The notes under the pieces: generated by a model | Told to the model about the DNA's origin: nothing | Database searches by the model: none | Seen by the model: only the letters and a program-made list of their open reading frames with translations | Position numbers and translations under genes: made by a program | Shown here: one piece after another, positions 51,912 to 60,821 of the stretch | Layout of the letters: the number at the start of each line of letters is the position of its first letter | Numbering within the stretch: position 1 is the stretch's first letter | From: Aquisalinus luteolus | Lineage (GTDB): Bacteria; Pseudomonadota; Alphaproteobacteria; Caulobacterales; Parvularculaceae | Direction of reading: 5' to 3' | Length of the DNA stretch: 64,000 nt | Assembly (NCBI RefSeq): GCF_009712425.2 | Contig: NZ_VCJR02000006.1 | Location: 57,972-121,971, forward strand

Positions 51912-53606
51912 CTATTCTATCGTGGCGGCCAGCAGAAGGGTGATCTCCAGCAAGTATCGCGACTTGAGACCTGTTTCATTGTATTCGTTCATGGCGGCGT
52001 AGGCACTCTCGGCATAGGCTCTGGCAACATCTGTCTTACCGTCAGCGAGGGCGCGCCAGCCAAAGGCCTGCACGATTTGCGAAATCGCTACCATTTCTAT
52101 ATCTCGACCAAACTTTATGGCTGCAACGGGGGACTCGCCGATTTGGACCAGTGGCGAGTTACGTAGAGCCAAACAGGTTTGCAGATATTGCTGGCCGGGA
52201 TCGATGGACGGGGATGTGGCGGCTGCGAGGCGTTTCATCCGTTGCTCGTATTTTGTACGGGACAAGGCCTTGACCATGTGGTCGAAGTTTTCGTCGTCCA
52301 GAAACGTCCGGATCGGCGTATCCCTGAGCGGGTCCCAGCCAAGGAAACCGAAATAGATATTGGCGCGCTCCGTGAATGGCCAGAACAGAAAAGCCGCACA
52401 ATCTTCACGAGCATCCGGGTCTTCCATACAGGCGTTCAGTGTGTCCAGCATGACCGGGTCAGGCAACATGCAAGCTTGCTCATCAGTCAGTATACGGTAG
52501 CAGCGCGAAAACATGACATATTGCACATACTTTCCCGGTGGATTGCTGCCCAGATCCAGCTCGCGGGCATACTCGCTTTGCTTCGTTTTTGCCGGGTGCG
52601 ATTCTGCATCGGGCAGTATGGCAAGCGGATAGAGGCTTCCCATCGTTTGCTGAAAGCGCGCCCTGTCACCGTCTATCGTATAAAGCCGTGCCGCCGCCTC
52701 ACTTGCCGGTATCAGGGCGTGGGCCCTGTAGTAAGGATTCAACGTTTCCCAGTCGAGGATGAGGGTCTGATCTATGACGGCTGCGAAGAAGATCGTTGCC
52801 CGGTCAGGGTCACCTGCCTTCAAGGCGGCATTTGCAGACAACAGCAAGCGACGCAGGTGGCCGGCATCTTCTTCTGGCCTGGCGTCTGCGATCGACTGGG
52901 GATAGCGTTCATATTCGCCATAACGCCCATCCATCCTGCTCATCTCTCGCTCATCGATATGGCGCGCCACTGCCTGCGCCTTTTGCCATTGGCCGGCGCG
53001 GTCGAGCATGCGCAGGTAATCCTCCCAAAGCGAGCCCGGGACTTCCTTGCGAACCCCGGATTGTCCTTCCTGCTCTGCTGTCCAGAACGCGTCCGGGGGT
53101 GCGTCGCAGGAGCTTGAGGTGAGACATGCTTGGTCATCAAAGGAGGCTGAATAGGCTTCGATCAGTGTGGCGGCCTCATCGGAAAGGCGATTGCCGCGCT
53201 GTATATCGCCAGCGGCGTAGGCGGCTTCAGCAACCGCAAGAAGCCCCTTGTAGAGGTAATGCTGCTGTGGGTTCCAGCCTGTGGCATTTTCAAACCGCAT
53301 ACTGCCTTCGGGATGGGCGCCGGGGGCGTATCCAGCAACAAGGTCTCGCATGTATTTCTCGGATCGGTCTAACAGAACCGAGTGTTCCTCCGCCGGCAGA
53401 TGGCTGCGCAGAGTGCTTTGAAAATCAGGGTCAAGGGCAAACTCCAAATCCAGAAGCATTGCCCTCTCAAAGACGCCTTGAACGGTTGGCCGGTCAGCAG
53501 GGTCGAGACCATCACCGGCGCATGGTGCGGGTAACTCGGCATGGGCGAGGATAGCGGTGCAGAGAACAACTGCTGATGACAGGATAATTGCTGCTGTCTT
53601 GTTCAT
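51912..53606 (-). CDS. Large secreted protein of unknown function
   Basis: A 564-residue exported protein that I do not recognise. The signal peptide (IILSSAVVLCTAILAHA) is cleaved probably after AHA near residue 23. The mature part appears all helical with TPR-like alternation, for example LYKGLLAVAEAAYAAGDIQRG and LLSANAALKAGDPDRATIFF-like repeats. About ten Cys suggest disulfides, consistent with a periplasmic or surface location. ATG 53606 is preferred over a longer frame from 53627. No neighbour fixes its role. Confidence 0.8.
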   Translation of the reverse strand: MNKTAAIILSSAVVLCTAILAHAELPAPCAGDGLDPADRPTVQGVFERAMLLDLEFALDPDFQSTLRSHLPAEEHSVLLDRSEKYMRDLVAGYAPGAHPEGSMRFENATGWNPQQHYLYKGLLAVAEAAYAAGDIQRGNRLSDEAATLIEAYSASFDDQACLTSSSCDAPPDAFWTAEQEGQSGVRKEVPGSLWEDYLRMLDRAGQWQKAQAVARHIDEREMSRMDGRYGEYERYPQSIADARPEEDAGHLRRLLLSANAALKAGDPDRATIFFAAVIDQTLILDWETLNPYYRAHALIPASEAAARLYTIDGDRARFQQTMGSLYPLAILPDAESHPAKTKQSEYARELDLGSNPPGKYVQYVMFSRCYRILTDEQACMLPDPVMLDTLNACMEDPDAREDCAAFLFWPFTERANIYFGFLGWDPLRDTPIRTFLDDENFDHMVKALSRTKYEQRMKRLAAATSPSIDPGQQYLQTCLALRNSPLVQIGESPVAAIKFGRDIEMVAISQIVQAFGWRALADGKTDVARAYAESAYAAMNEYNETGLKSRYLLEITLLLAATIE

Positions 53607-53768
53607 TCTCGATGATCCCTGATGCACCTATGGTTGTCACTATGTCCGGAAATATCGCAAATGCGCAAACATGAAGATCGCATGGTTCAGGGGTGCACCG
53701 GCGGAAAAAAGCGGCTACAGTCAGCTTAATTATATTTGAAATAAGTTTCATGGGATGGAGGAAACATC

Positions 53769-55751
53769 ATGCGCCTTGCCGCTGCGACCGCACTTGCCAC
53801 TATTGCTGCCTGCCTTGCGGGCACTGCGTCTGCGAAAGACTGGACCGTTACATCGCCGGATGGCGAGCTGTCGATCACCGCCCGGCACGAGGCTGGTGAG
53901 GGCGTTTCCTGGCGCGTCGATTTTGCCAGTGACGGGGAGAGCCGGCAGGCGATCGGCTGGTCGCCGCTGGGATTCTCGATGGCCACGATCCAGGGCTATG
54001 AGCGCATCGAGACGGTGTCGGATTTCAGCGATGGCCTGAGCTTCGTGTCGGCTGATGAGGATGAAGGTACCGACGCCTATACCATGCATACCGGCAAGCA
54101 GCTGGAGAACGAGGCCGACTGGAACGGCCTGTCGCTGACCTTCCGCGATGACGAGACCGAGCGCCTGTTGCGCATCGACCTGCGTGCCTATGACGAGGGC
54201 GTCGCCTTCCGCTATGTCGTGCCTGAGAAGGACAAGTTCTTCCACGAGGTGACGGGCGAGGCGACCGGCTTCAATTTCGGCGAGGGCGGAACCCATTGGG
54301 GCGCGGCCTATGATTTCTACACGGCGCATCACCCGTCCTACGAGACGTTCTATACCAGCCAGCCGACGGGCACGCCGACGCCGGATGATGCCGGCACGGC
54401 CTGGGGCTTCCCGTCGCTGTTCGAGGTCAACGATCTCTATGTGCTGATCCATGAATCCGATGTCGATGGCAGCTATCAGGGTTCGCACCTGGCCAAGGAC
54501 GCGCCGGGCGGGGTCTACACCATCGCCCCGCCGATGGCCGAAGAGTCCCAGGGTTTTGGCAAGAACACGGCGAGCTGGACGCTGCCCTGGGAAATGCCGT
54601 GGCGCTTTGCCATCGTCTCCGATGATCTGGCGGATATTGCCGAGAGCAATCTGGTCTTCCACCTCGCCGAACCATCAAGGGTCGAGGAGGACGGTTTCGT
54701 CGAGCCGGGCACGGCGACATGGAGCTGGCTGTCGGATCATGCTTCGCCGACCGACATGGCCAAGCTGAAAAACTCCATCGACGCAGCCGCCGAAATGGGC
54801 GTCGAATACACGCTGATCGATGCCAACTGGAACACGATGGGCGACACCGCCATGGAAGACCTTGTGGCGTATGCAGACGAAAAGGGCGTCGGCCTGTGGT
54901 TCTGGTACAATTCAGGCGGGCGGCACAATTTCGTCGGCGAGGAGCCGCGCAACATCATGAACGATCCGGTCAAGCGCCGGGCCGAGTTCGCCAAACTCCA
55001 GCGCCATGGCGTGCGCGGCGTGAAGGTCGATTTCTGGCAGTCCGACAAGCAGGACATGATGGCTTATTACCACGCGCTGATGGCGGATGCCGCCGAGTTC
55101 GGCATCATGACGAATTTCCATGGCTCGACCATCCCGCGCGGCTGGGAGCGGACATGGCCGCACATGATGACGATGGAGGCCGTGCGCGGCGCGGAATTCT
55201 ATTCCTTCGACAGCCAGGCGGATTACACCGCCAAGGCCCCGGCGCAAAATGCGATCCACCCGTTCCTGCGCAATGTCATCGGATCGATGGACTACACGCC
55301 GGTGCATTTTTCGCAGTTTGCCAACAATACGCGTATTACCACCAACGCCCATGAGGCAGCGCTGGCGATCCTCTTTGAAAGCGGCGTGCTGCACCTGTCA
55401 GACAGTGCCGACGCCTATCGCGCGATCCCGGATGAGTGGCGCGATTTCCTCGGCTCCGTGCCGTCGGCGTGGGACGAGACGAAGCTGCTCGCCGGTGAGA
55501 TTGCCGAATACGCGGTCGTCGCCCGGCGCAAGGGCGATGCCTGGTATGTCGGCGCGATCAACGGCACGGGCGAGGCGATGGAGATCGATCTCGACCTGAC
55601 CGGCATCGCGGAGAGCGGCGAGGCCCTGTTCACGCTGTCCGACGATGGCGAAGGCGGTTTTGCCAGTGACGAGGGCACGCTGGAATCGGTCACGCAAACG
55701 GTGACGCTTGAGCCCAATGGCGGCCTCGTCATGGTGCTGGGCGAGGAATAA
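53769..55751 (+). CDS. GH97-family alpha-glycosidase
   Basis: A 660-residue secreted enzyme with a signal peptide ending at TASA (residue 22). An N-terminal beta-sandwich (about 23-285) precedes the catalytic TIM barrel with EYTLIDANWN, RGVKVDFWQSDKQ and FHGSTIPRGWERTWPHMM, then a C-terminal beta domain. The Asp in VKVDFW matches the nucleophile position of retaining GH97 members (alpha-galactosidase type), while inverting members use Glu bases, so a retaining alpha-galactosidase-like activity is favoured. A lone glycosidase with no transporter next to it. Confidence 0.93.
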   Translation: MRLAAATALATIAACLAGTASAKDWTVTSPDGELSITARHEAGEGVSWRVDFASDGESRQAIGWSPLGFSMATIQGYERIETVSDFSDGLSFVSADEDEGTDAYTMHTGKQLENEADWNGLSLTFRDDETERLLRIDLRAYDEGVAFRYVVPEKDKFFHEVTGEATGFNFGEGGTHWGAAYDFYTAHHPSYETFYTSQPTGTPTPDDAGTAWGFPSLFEVNDLYVLIHESDVDGSYQGSHLAKDAPGGVYTIAPPMAEESQGFGKNTASWTLPWEMPWRFAIVSDDLADIAESNLVFHLAEPSRVEEDGFVEPGTATWSWLSDHASPTDMAKLKNSIDAAAEMGVEYTLIDANWNTMGDTAMEDLVAYADEKGVGLWFWYNSGGRHNFVGEEPRNIMNDPVKRRAEFAKLQRHGVRGVKVDFWQSDKQDMMAYYHALMADAAEFGIMTNFHGSTIPRGWERTWPHMMTMEAVRGAEFYSFDSQADYTAKAPAQNAIHPFLRNVIGSMDYTPVHFSQFANNTRITTNAHEAALAILFESGVLHLSDSADAYRAIPDEWRDFLGSVPSAWDETKLLAGEIAEYAVVARRKGDAWYVGAINGTGEAMEIDLDLTGIAESGEALFTLSDDGEGGFASDEGTLESVTQTVTLEPNGGLVMVLGEE

Positions 55752-55753
55752 CC

Positions 55754-56665
55754 CTATTGCCGGATGGTGATCGTCGCTTCGATCACCACCGGCTCGTCCA
55801 TGGGGATATCGGCCATGGTGTTGCCGGGCCAGGCGCAGTTCTGCATCGACAGTTCCTGGCGCAGCACCCAGTTGGTCCACGGCTCGCCATCGACGGTACA
55901 GGCAACGCTGATCTCCTGCGGCCAGTCGGGCGGTACATCCGTGCCCTGACCATCCCACAGAAAGGTCACCGTCTCGCCGGTCTTCACCGCGGCGCTTGTG
56001 GCGGTGAGGCTTTCGCCATCGCTCTCAATGTCCATCTTGTCAGGGTGTGCGAAGCGGAACGACATGCCGCCATAGCCCTTCTCGTCATCTGTGCCGCCCA
56101 GCTGCAGGCCGGGGGTGAGGGCGGTGAGGGAGGTGGTAATGATGACTGTTCGCGTATTATCTGCCTCTGTGGCCGTCACTGTCGTCTCATCCGACAGGAA
56201 AGGCATTGGAGGACCGGCAATATCGGTGAACCAGTTTGAGCGAAAGCGCAGCGATGTGCCGGTACCTGCCGCCGAAGCGTCGCCCAGATACTTCGTATGC
56301 GCAAAAAAGTGCCGTCCGTCCCAGGAATCGCCGATATCCTGACCATCGACCAGCATGCGCCGCCATCCAAGCCAGATACCGCGATGGTGAATGTGATCTT
56401 CCGGCTCATGCTCGGTGATAACAATGCCCGACGGGGCAAGTAGAGGGTGCAGATAATTCGATTGCCAGCGCTCATCACCCTGTACGGGCGCCGGCTGATA
56501 GGCCAGTACGGTTGTGCCGCCGATTTCATAAGTGATGGCAGACGGTGATATAGCCGCCTCTTTCACTGGGGTATCATCCACTGGGGTGTCATCTTCCTGC
56601 TGGGCACCTGACGTGCCTGTAGTCAGGACGATGAGCGTTATCGCTGCTGTAAGGTATGTCTTCAT
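55754..56665 (-). CDS. PmoA-like DUF6807 secreted protein
   Basis: A 303-residue protein with a signal peptide (ending SGAQQ) and the DUF6807 segment YLHPLLAPSGIVITEHEPED followed by HIHHRGIWLGW. Members are often called methane oxygenase PmoA by an old misnaming and are mostly found near polysaccharide or sugar catabolism genes. Its 3' end converges with the GH97 gene two bases away. A short Thr/Pro/Asp repeat (DDTPVDDTPV) follows the signal peptide. Start 56665 (MKTYLTA) is preferred to 56674. Confidence 0.85.
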   Translation of the reverse strand: MKTYLTAAITLIVLTTGTSGAQQEDDTPVDDTPVKEAAISPSAITYEIGGTTVLAYQPAPVQGDERWQSNYLHPLLAPSGIVITEHEPEDHIHHRGIWLGWRRMLVDGQDIGDSWDGRHFFAHTKYLGDASAAGTGTSLRFRSNWFTDIAGPPMPFLSDETTVTATEADNTRTVIITTSLTALTPGLQLGGTDDEKGYGGMSFRFAHPDKMDIESDGESLTATSAAVKTGETVTFLWDGQGTDVPPDWPQEISVACTVDGEPWTNWVLRQELSMQNCAWPGNTMADIPMDEPVVIEATITIRQ

Positions 56666-56721
56666 CGTTCCCATCCCTTGGTTCCCATTCTGATTACCAC
56701 AAGCTGGTGCTGTAAACTACG

Positions 56722-57192
56722 TTACCGCCCGATGATCTCGTCGACGCCGAGGGTGATCGCGTAATGGACCAGCGCCACGATAGCCAGGATGCCGTTGATC
56801 AGCGCGATCGAGGCGACTTCCACCACCGGGTCGGCATCTGGCAGCAGGCCGAGCGAAAGGTGCAGGAAGATGAAGAGCAGACTGCAGAAGCCGGTCAGGA
56901 TCGCCCAGCTGGCAAATGTCGTAAGCAGGCTGCTTTTCGGGAACAGCCTGTGGCCGAGCCATGTGGTCAGGTGGAACATCGCATAGATGAACAGGCAGCC
57001 GCCGCCGACCGTGGCGATGGTGCGCCAGTTCTCCAGGCTGAGAGGGCCGAATTCGTCACCACGCGCCCACATCATCACGCCAGTGGCGATGCCGACCGGC
57101 ACGCCGACATAGGCGAGGAACAGCAAGGCGATGGTGACATAGCCAAGTGTCACCAGAACGGGATGGGGACGGCGCGCCGCCATAGGGATCAT
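56722..57192 (-). CDS. Small four-helix membrane protein
   Basis: About 156 residues with four predicted helices (around residues 12-37, 50-72, 82-110 and 122-145 of the shortest form). No family is recognised by eye. The reading frame is open further upstream to 57348, but that part overlaps the cytochrome P460 gene and is not membrane-like, so the start is set at MIPMAARRP (57192) or the Met three codons later. It lies downstream of the P460 gene on the same strand, so it could be an operon partner. Confidence 0.7.
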   Translation of the reverse strand: MIPMAARRPHPVLVTLGYVTIALLFLAYVGVPVGIATGVMMWARGDEFGPLSLENWRTIATVGGGCLFIYAMFHLTTWLGHRLFPKSSLLTTFASWAILTGFCSLLFIFLHLSLGLLPDADPVVEVASIALINGILAIVALVHYAITLGVDEIIGR

Positions 57193-57268
57193 TCCAACAG
57201 TTTCGTCCGGAATGGCAGAGTATAGGGGCGAGGGCACCGCCGCGCCACCGGTCAGTTGATCTGGCAGC

Positions 57269-57868
57269 CTAGTCGCGTGCAGCCGCCTGTTCCAGCCGCT
57301 GCCGGGCTGCCGGATAGAACTGGGTGAACACCCCGTCATGAGCGGCATCCGTGGTGTGGCAGGTTACGCAGTCATTGGGCAGGTCCAGCGGTTCGGCTGT
57401 CTGCGCGCCCGGGGGGAACATGTAGAAATTGAAGCCCGACTCGGGGAAGCGCTCTGCATCCTTCAGGTGGATTTCCGTCAGCATCAACTCGCCCATCGTA
57501 TAGCCGGACTTGGTAACCGACGCGCCCTGTTCGACGCCATAGAAGTCGAGCGAGAACATCGCCCCGTCGGGGAATTCGCCAGTGTCGATGAACTGCAGAT
57601 ACGCCGCCGGTTCCATCCTGACGACCTGGAACATGCCCGGGCTGTCAGGGTCGAACATTGCCGGGTTATAGCCCTGGCCGAGGGTCGAGCCGAGAAATAT
57701 CCACTCGTCGAGATCGCCCGGTCTTTGCATCTCGCCGTTTTCGGTGAACAGGGCCGGATGGGCTGAGTTTGTGTCGTCCTGCGCAATGCCGTGCAGGCTG
57801 AAGGCAAGGACGGCTGTTCCAATCGCCACCGATGTGACGAGGCTGAAAATTCCTGTACTGATTTTCAT
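57269..57868 (-). CDS. Cytochrome P460-family protein
   Basis: A 199-residue periplasmic haem protein with a signal peptide (ending HGIAQ) and a single c-type haem motif CVTCH at 167-171 near the C-terminus, plus the family pattern EWIFLGSTLG. In P460 enzymes a Lys cross-links the haem and the protein oxidises hydroxylamine; a candidate Lys lies in ASVTKSGYT. Non-ammonia oxidisers also carry such genes, probably for NO or hydroxylamine detoxification. The frame upstream of the next gene overlaps only spuriously. Confidence 0.85.
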   Translation of the reverse strand: MKISTGIFSLVTSVAIGTAVLAFSLHGIAQDDTNSAHPALFTENGEMQRPGDLDEWIFLGSTLGQGYNPAMFDPDSPGMFQVVRMEPAAYLQFIDTGEFPDGAMFSLDFYGVEQGASVTKSGYTMGELMLTEIHLKDAERFPESGFNFYMFPPGAQTAEPLDLPNDCVTCHTTDAAHDGVFTQFYPAARQRLEQAAARD

Positions 57869-57952
57869 GTGTTGCTCCTGCGGCCCTCAGTTTCATGATA
57901 GGCGGGCAGGGGATCAGGGATGAAGGACATTCACCCCGCAAATCCAGCCAGA

Positions 57953-58921
57953 TCAATCCGCCGGGCCTGGAGAGAACTGGTCCCGCCATGCAGACGGGGC
58001 GATGCCGAAACGCCGCTCGAATGCGCGGCGGAAACTGTCGGCAGTCGCAAAGCCAACGGCGCTGGCGACCTGGCTGATGCGGCCCTCGCCATTGCCCAGC
58101 ATGACGCGGGCCGCATCGAGGCGCATGCGCTCGACATAGTGCGCGGGGGAGACGCCCATGGTCTCGCGAAAAATGCGGGTGAAGTGGCGCAGGCTCATCC
58201 CCGCCCGGGCGGCGAGGGTCTCGTTATCAAGCGGGCAGGACAGGTTCGCGCCGATCCACGCGATCACCGAGCCGAGCCGCCCCGCATCGATATTCTGGGC
58301 CCGCAACGGTTCGGAGAACTGGGCCTGGCTGCCGGGGCGGCGCAGATAGACCACCAGTTCCCGCGCGACGGCGGCGGCAATCGTATCGCCCATATCCTCC
58401 GCGATCATGGCCATCGCCATGTCGATGCCAGCGGTAATGCCGGCTGATGACCAGACCTTGCCGTCGCGCACGAACAGGCCATCCGGGTCGATGGACAGGC
58501 CCGGGCAGGCGGCGGCGAGTTCCGACAGATGGTTCCAGTGGGTGGCGACACGGTGACGGTCGGCAAGGCCGGAGCGATATAGCAGGAATGTCCCCGTACA
58601 GACCGATGCAACGCGGCGTGCATTGTTCCCTGCCTGTGTGAGGCCGGCGACAAGACCTTGTGACGGGATCAGCGTGCGCGGGCCGCAACCGCCGGGCAGG
58701 ATCAGCGTATCCGCCAATGGTGCATCCTCGATGGCACAGTCGACCAGCACTGTCAGGCCAGTCGCGGCCCTGACGGGAGCAGCCGTCTCACCCGCTATCG
58801 TCCAGCTATAGGCGCCCGGCGAAAACGCGTTCACAGCGGCGAACGCCTCCAACGGGCCGGTCAGGTCCAGCGTGTTGATGCCGTCGGTGATAAGGAAAAC
58901 GATATGGCGAGACGCGGTCAT
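57953..58921 (-). CDS. GlxA-family transcriptional regulator (DJ-1/PfpI plus AraC HTH)
   Basis: A 322-residue regulator. The N-terminal DJ-1/PfpI domain (about 1-185) has the elbow region RVASVCTGTFLLYRSGL with a Cys, and the C-terminal AraC domain (about 220-318) contains two helix-turn-helices (AARAGMSLRHFTRIFRET and VASAVGFATADSFRRAFERR). Such regulators often control catabolism of amines or betaines. It is divergent from argF' by about 150 bases and could act nearby, but no target is visible. Confidence 0.92.
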   Translation of the reverse strand: MTASRHIVFLITDGINTLDLTGPLEAFAAVNAFSPGAYSWTIAGETAAPVRAATGLTVLVDCAIEDAPLADTLILPGGCGPRTLIPSQGLVAGLTQAGNNARRVASVCTGTFLLYRSGLADRHRVATHWNHLSELAAACPGLSIDPDGLFVRDGKVWSSAGITAGIDMAMAMIAEDMGDTIAAAVARELVVYLRRPGSQAQFSEPLRAQNIDAGRLGSVIAWIGANLSCPLDNETLAARAGMSLRHFTRIFRETMGVSPAHYVERMRLDAARVMLGNGEGRISQVASAVGFATADSFRRAFERRFGIAPSAWRDQFSPGPAD

Positions 58922-59073
58922 GGCTGACTATAGCCGGAAGAGGTCGTGGCCGGAATGACAAAGCTCAGGCAATTCAGGCCATTTAGTGAATGACGCGCGC
59001 TTGCGCATCGGATCGTCCAAACCGGGCCGGATTTCAGCTTTATTCTGCCAACGGGATCGGCTAAATCCCCCGG

Positions 59074-60084
59074 ATGAAACATTTTCTGAACACCTGTGAC
59101 TACACCCGCCCCGAACTGCAGGCGATGCTGGATGAGGCAAAGCGCCTGAAAGATTCCCCGATGGGAGATGCCCTGAAGGGCAAGACCGTGGCGCTCTTGT
59201 TTCTCAACAATTCGCTACGCACGCGCACCTCGTTCGATATCGGCGCGCACCAGCTGGGTGGCTATGCGGTGGTGCTGTCGCCGTCTGGCGGCATGTGGCC
59301 GCTGGAGTTCGAGGATGGTGTGGTCATGGATGGTGACGCTGAAGAGCACATCGCCGAGGCGGCGGGCGTGCTGTCACGCTATTGCGACCTGATCGGCGTG
59401 CGTGCCTTCCCGAAATTCGTGAACTGGGAAGAGGACCGCAAGGACAAGATCCTCAACGGCTTTGCCAAATATGCCTCCGTGCCGGTGATCAACATGGAGA
59501 CGATCACCCATCCGTGCCAGGAAATGGCGCATATCATGGCGCTGCAGGAGCGGTTCGAGAAACAGGGTAAGGGCGAACTGGACGGCAAGAAATTCGTGCT
59601 GACCTGGACCTATCACCCCAAGCCGCTGAACACGGCGGTCGCCAACTCCGCGCTGATGATCGCGGCCAAGTTCGGCATGGATGTGACGCTGCTTTGTCCG
59701 ACCCCGGACTATGTTCTCGACCAGCGCTATATGGATATTGCGAAAAAGGATACCGGCGAGCAGGGCCGTTCCCTGACCGTGACCCACGACATCGAGGAAG
59801 CCTATTCAGGCGCCGATGTGGTCTATGCAAAGAGCTGGGGCGCACTTCCTTTCTTCGGCAACTGGGAGCCGGAAAAGCCGATCCGCGATGCCCACAAGCA
59901 CTTCATCGTCGATGAGAAGAAGATGGCAATGACCAATGACGCCGTCGTTTCCCACTGCCTGCCGATGCGCCGCAATGTGAAGATGACCGACGCCGTCTTC
60001 GACTCACCGGCCTGCATGGCCTATGACGAGGCGGAAAACCGCCTGCACGTGCAAAAGGCGATCATGAAGCACTTGCTGGGGTAG
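59074..60084 (+). CDS. argF': N-acetylornithine carbamoyltransferase
   Basis: A 336-residue transcarbamylase of the acetylated arginine route. The carbamoyl phosphate loop is NSLRTRTSFD, and WTYHPKPLNTAV with SHCLPMRR are features of the N-acetylornithine-specific enzyme known from Xanthomonas rather than ordinary OTCase. It converts N-acetylornithine to N-acetylcitrulline in the cytoplasm. It lies about 740 bases upstream of the NAGS/K fusion on the same strand, with two small genes between. Confidence 0.92.
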   Translation: MKHFLNTCDYTRPELQAMLDEAKRLKDSPMGDALKGKTVALLFLNNSLRTRTSFDIGAHQLGGYAVVLSPSGGMWPLEFEDGVVMDGDAEEHIAEAAGVLSRYCDLIGVRAFPKFVNWEEDRKDKILNGFAKYASVPVINMETITHPCQEMAHIMALQERFEKQGKGELDGKKFVLTWTYHPKPLNTAVANSALMIAAKFGMDVTLLCPTPDYVLDQRYMDIAKKDTGEQGRSLTVTHDIEEAYSGADVVYAKSWGALPFFGNWEPEKPIRDAHKHFIVDEKKMAMTNDAVVSHCLPMRRNVKMTDAVFDSPACMAYDEAENRLHVQKAIMKHLLG

Positions 60085-60162
60085 GGTGCGGCTCCAACCC
60101 GCGCTTGCACTTTGCGCCGTCGGGTGTGAAGCTGTCGTCTGTTCCTGGGAGAATGCCGACAG

Positions 60163-60531
60163 ATGCTTCTTGCTGCTATCATCATGCTTGTCATGGCCGA
60201 TCCGTCCGCCGGCAGCGACCCGCTCGCGCCGGAGCGCAAATATGAGGATATGGAGCTGTACGAGCTGTGCGAGATCTATGACGAGATTTCCGACCGGCTG
60301 GCGGAGGAGTTCATCGCGTCACGCTCCGGCAAGGCGACAGACGGCAGCGACACGCGCCCGGTGACCGAGGAAGAGCTGGCAGAAGAGCGCAAGGCGTTCT
60401 TCGAACAGGTCGAGGCGCAAAAGCGCTATACCGCCACCAAGCAGGAACTGCGTGCCGTCGTGACAGCGCTTGGCACCCGGGAATGCCCGGCGCGGGAGTA
60501 TGAGTTCGAGCCCCTGATCGACGATATCTAA
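60163..60531 (+). CDS. Small acidic protein of unknown function
   Basis: A 122-residue protein with a short hydrophobic N-terminus (LLAAIIMLVMA) that may be a signal peptide, followed by a charged helical region (ELAEERKAFFEQVEAQKRY) with two Cys. No family recognised. Its 3' end overlaps the minus-strand small gene by four bases. Start at ATG 60163 is the first in frame and gives the hydrophobic start. Confidence 0.65.
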   Translation: MLLAAIIMLVMADPSAGSDPLAPERKYEDMELYELCEIYDEISDRLAEEFIASRSGKATDGSDTRPVTEEELAEERKAFFEQVEAQKRYTATKQELRAVVTALGTRECPAREYEFEPLIDDI

Positions 60532-60698
60532 GCTGGATCGTCGGGAGATCCGGTCTCGCCGTCCGCCGCTTTATCCTTCTTCTTGGCTTTGATATTGATG
60601 TCATATAGCAGGCCCAGAATGATACCGAGCGCGACACCAAGGCCGATATTGTCGAAGATCGCGCCGACGATGATGCCAATGATGATTCCCGGGATCAT
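60528..60698 (-). CDS. 56-residue glycine-zipper membrane protein
   Basis: One hydrophobic stretch of about 32 residues (IIIGIIVGAIFDNIGLGVAL then GIILGLLYD) with regular Gly spacing, followed by a Lys-rich cytoplasmic tail and an acidic end. The ATG at 60698 has a strong SD (GGGAGGGAA) seven bases upstream, which is the best evidence that this is real. It resembles small membrane proteins of unknown role. The longer frame to 61043 is an antisense shadow of the NAGS/K gene. Confidence 0.75.
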   Translation of the reverse strand: MIPGIIIGIIVGAIFDNIGLGVALGIILGLLYDINIKAKKKDKAADGETGSPDDPA

Positions 60699-60821
60699 TC
60701 CGTTCCCTCCCATGTCTCGTTGAAACATAATCGCCTTCACGGCGGGATTGAAGCCCGTTCGTACCAGAAATGGCCGACTTGACGCTTGCCGCCCCCGGCA
60801 TTGCCCGATAAAGCACTGTCC

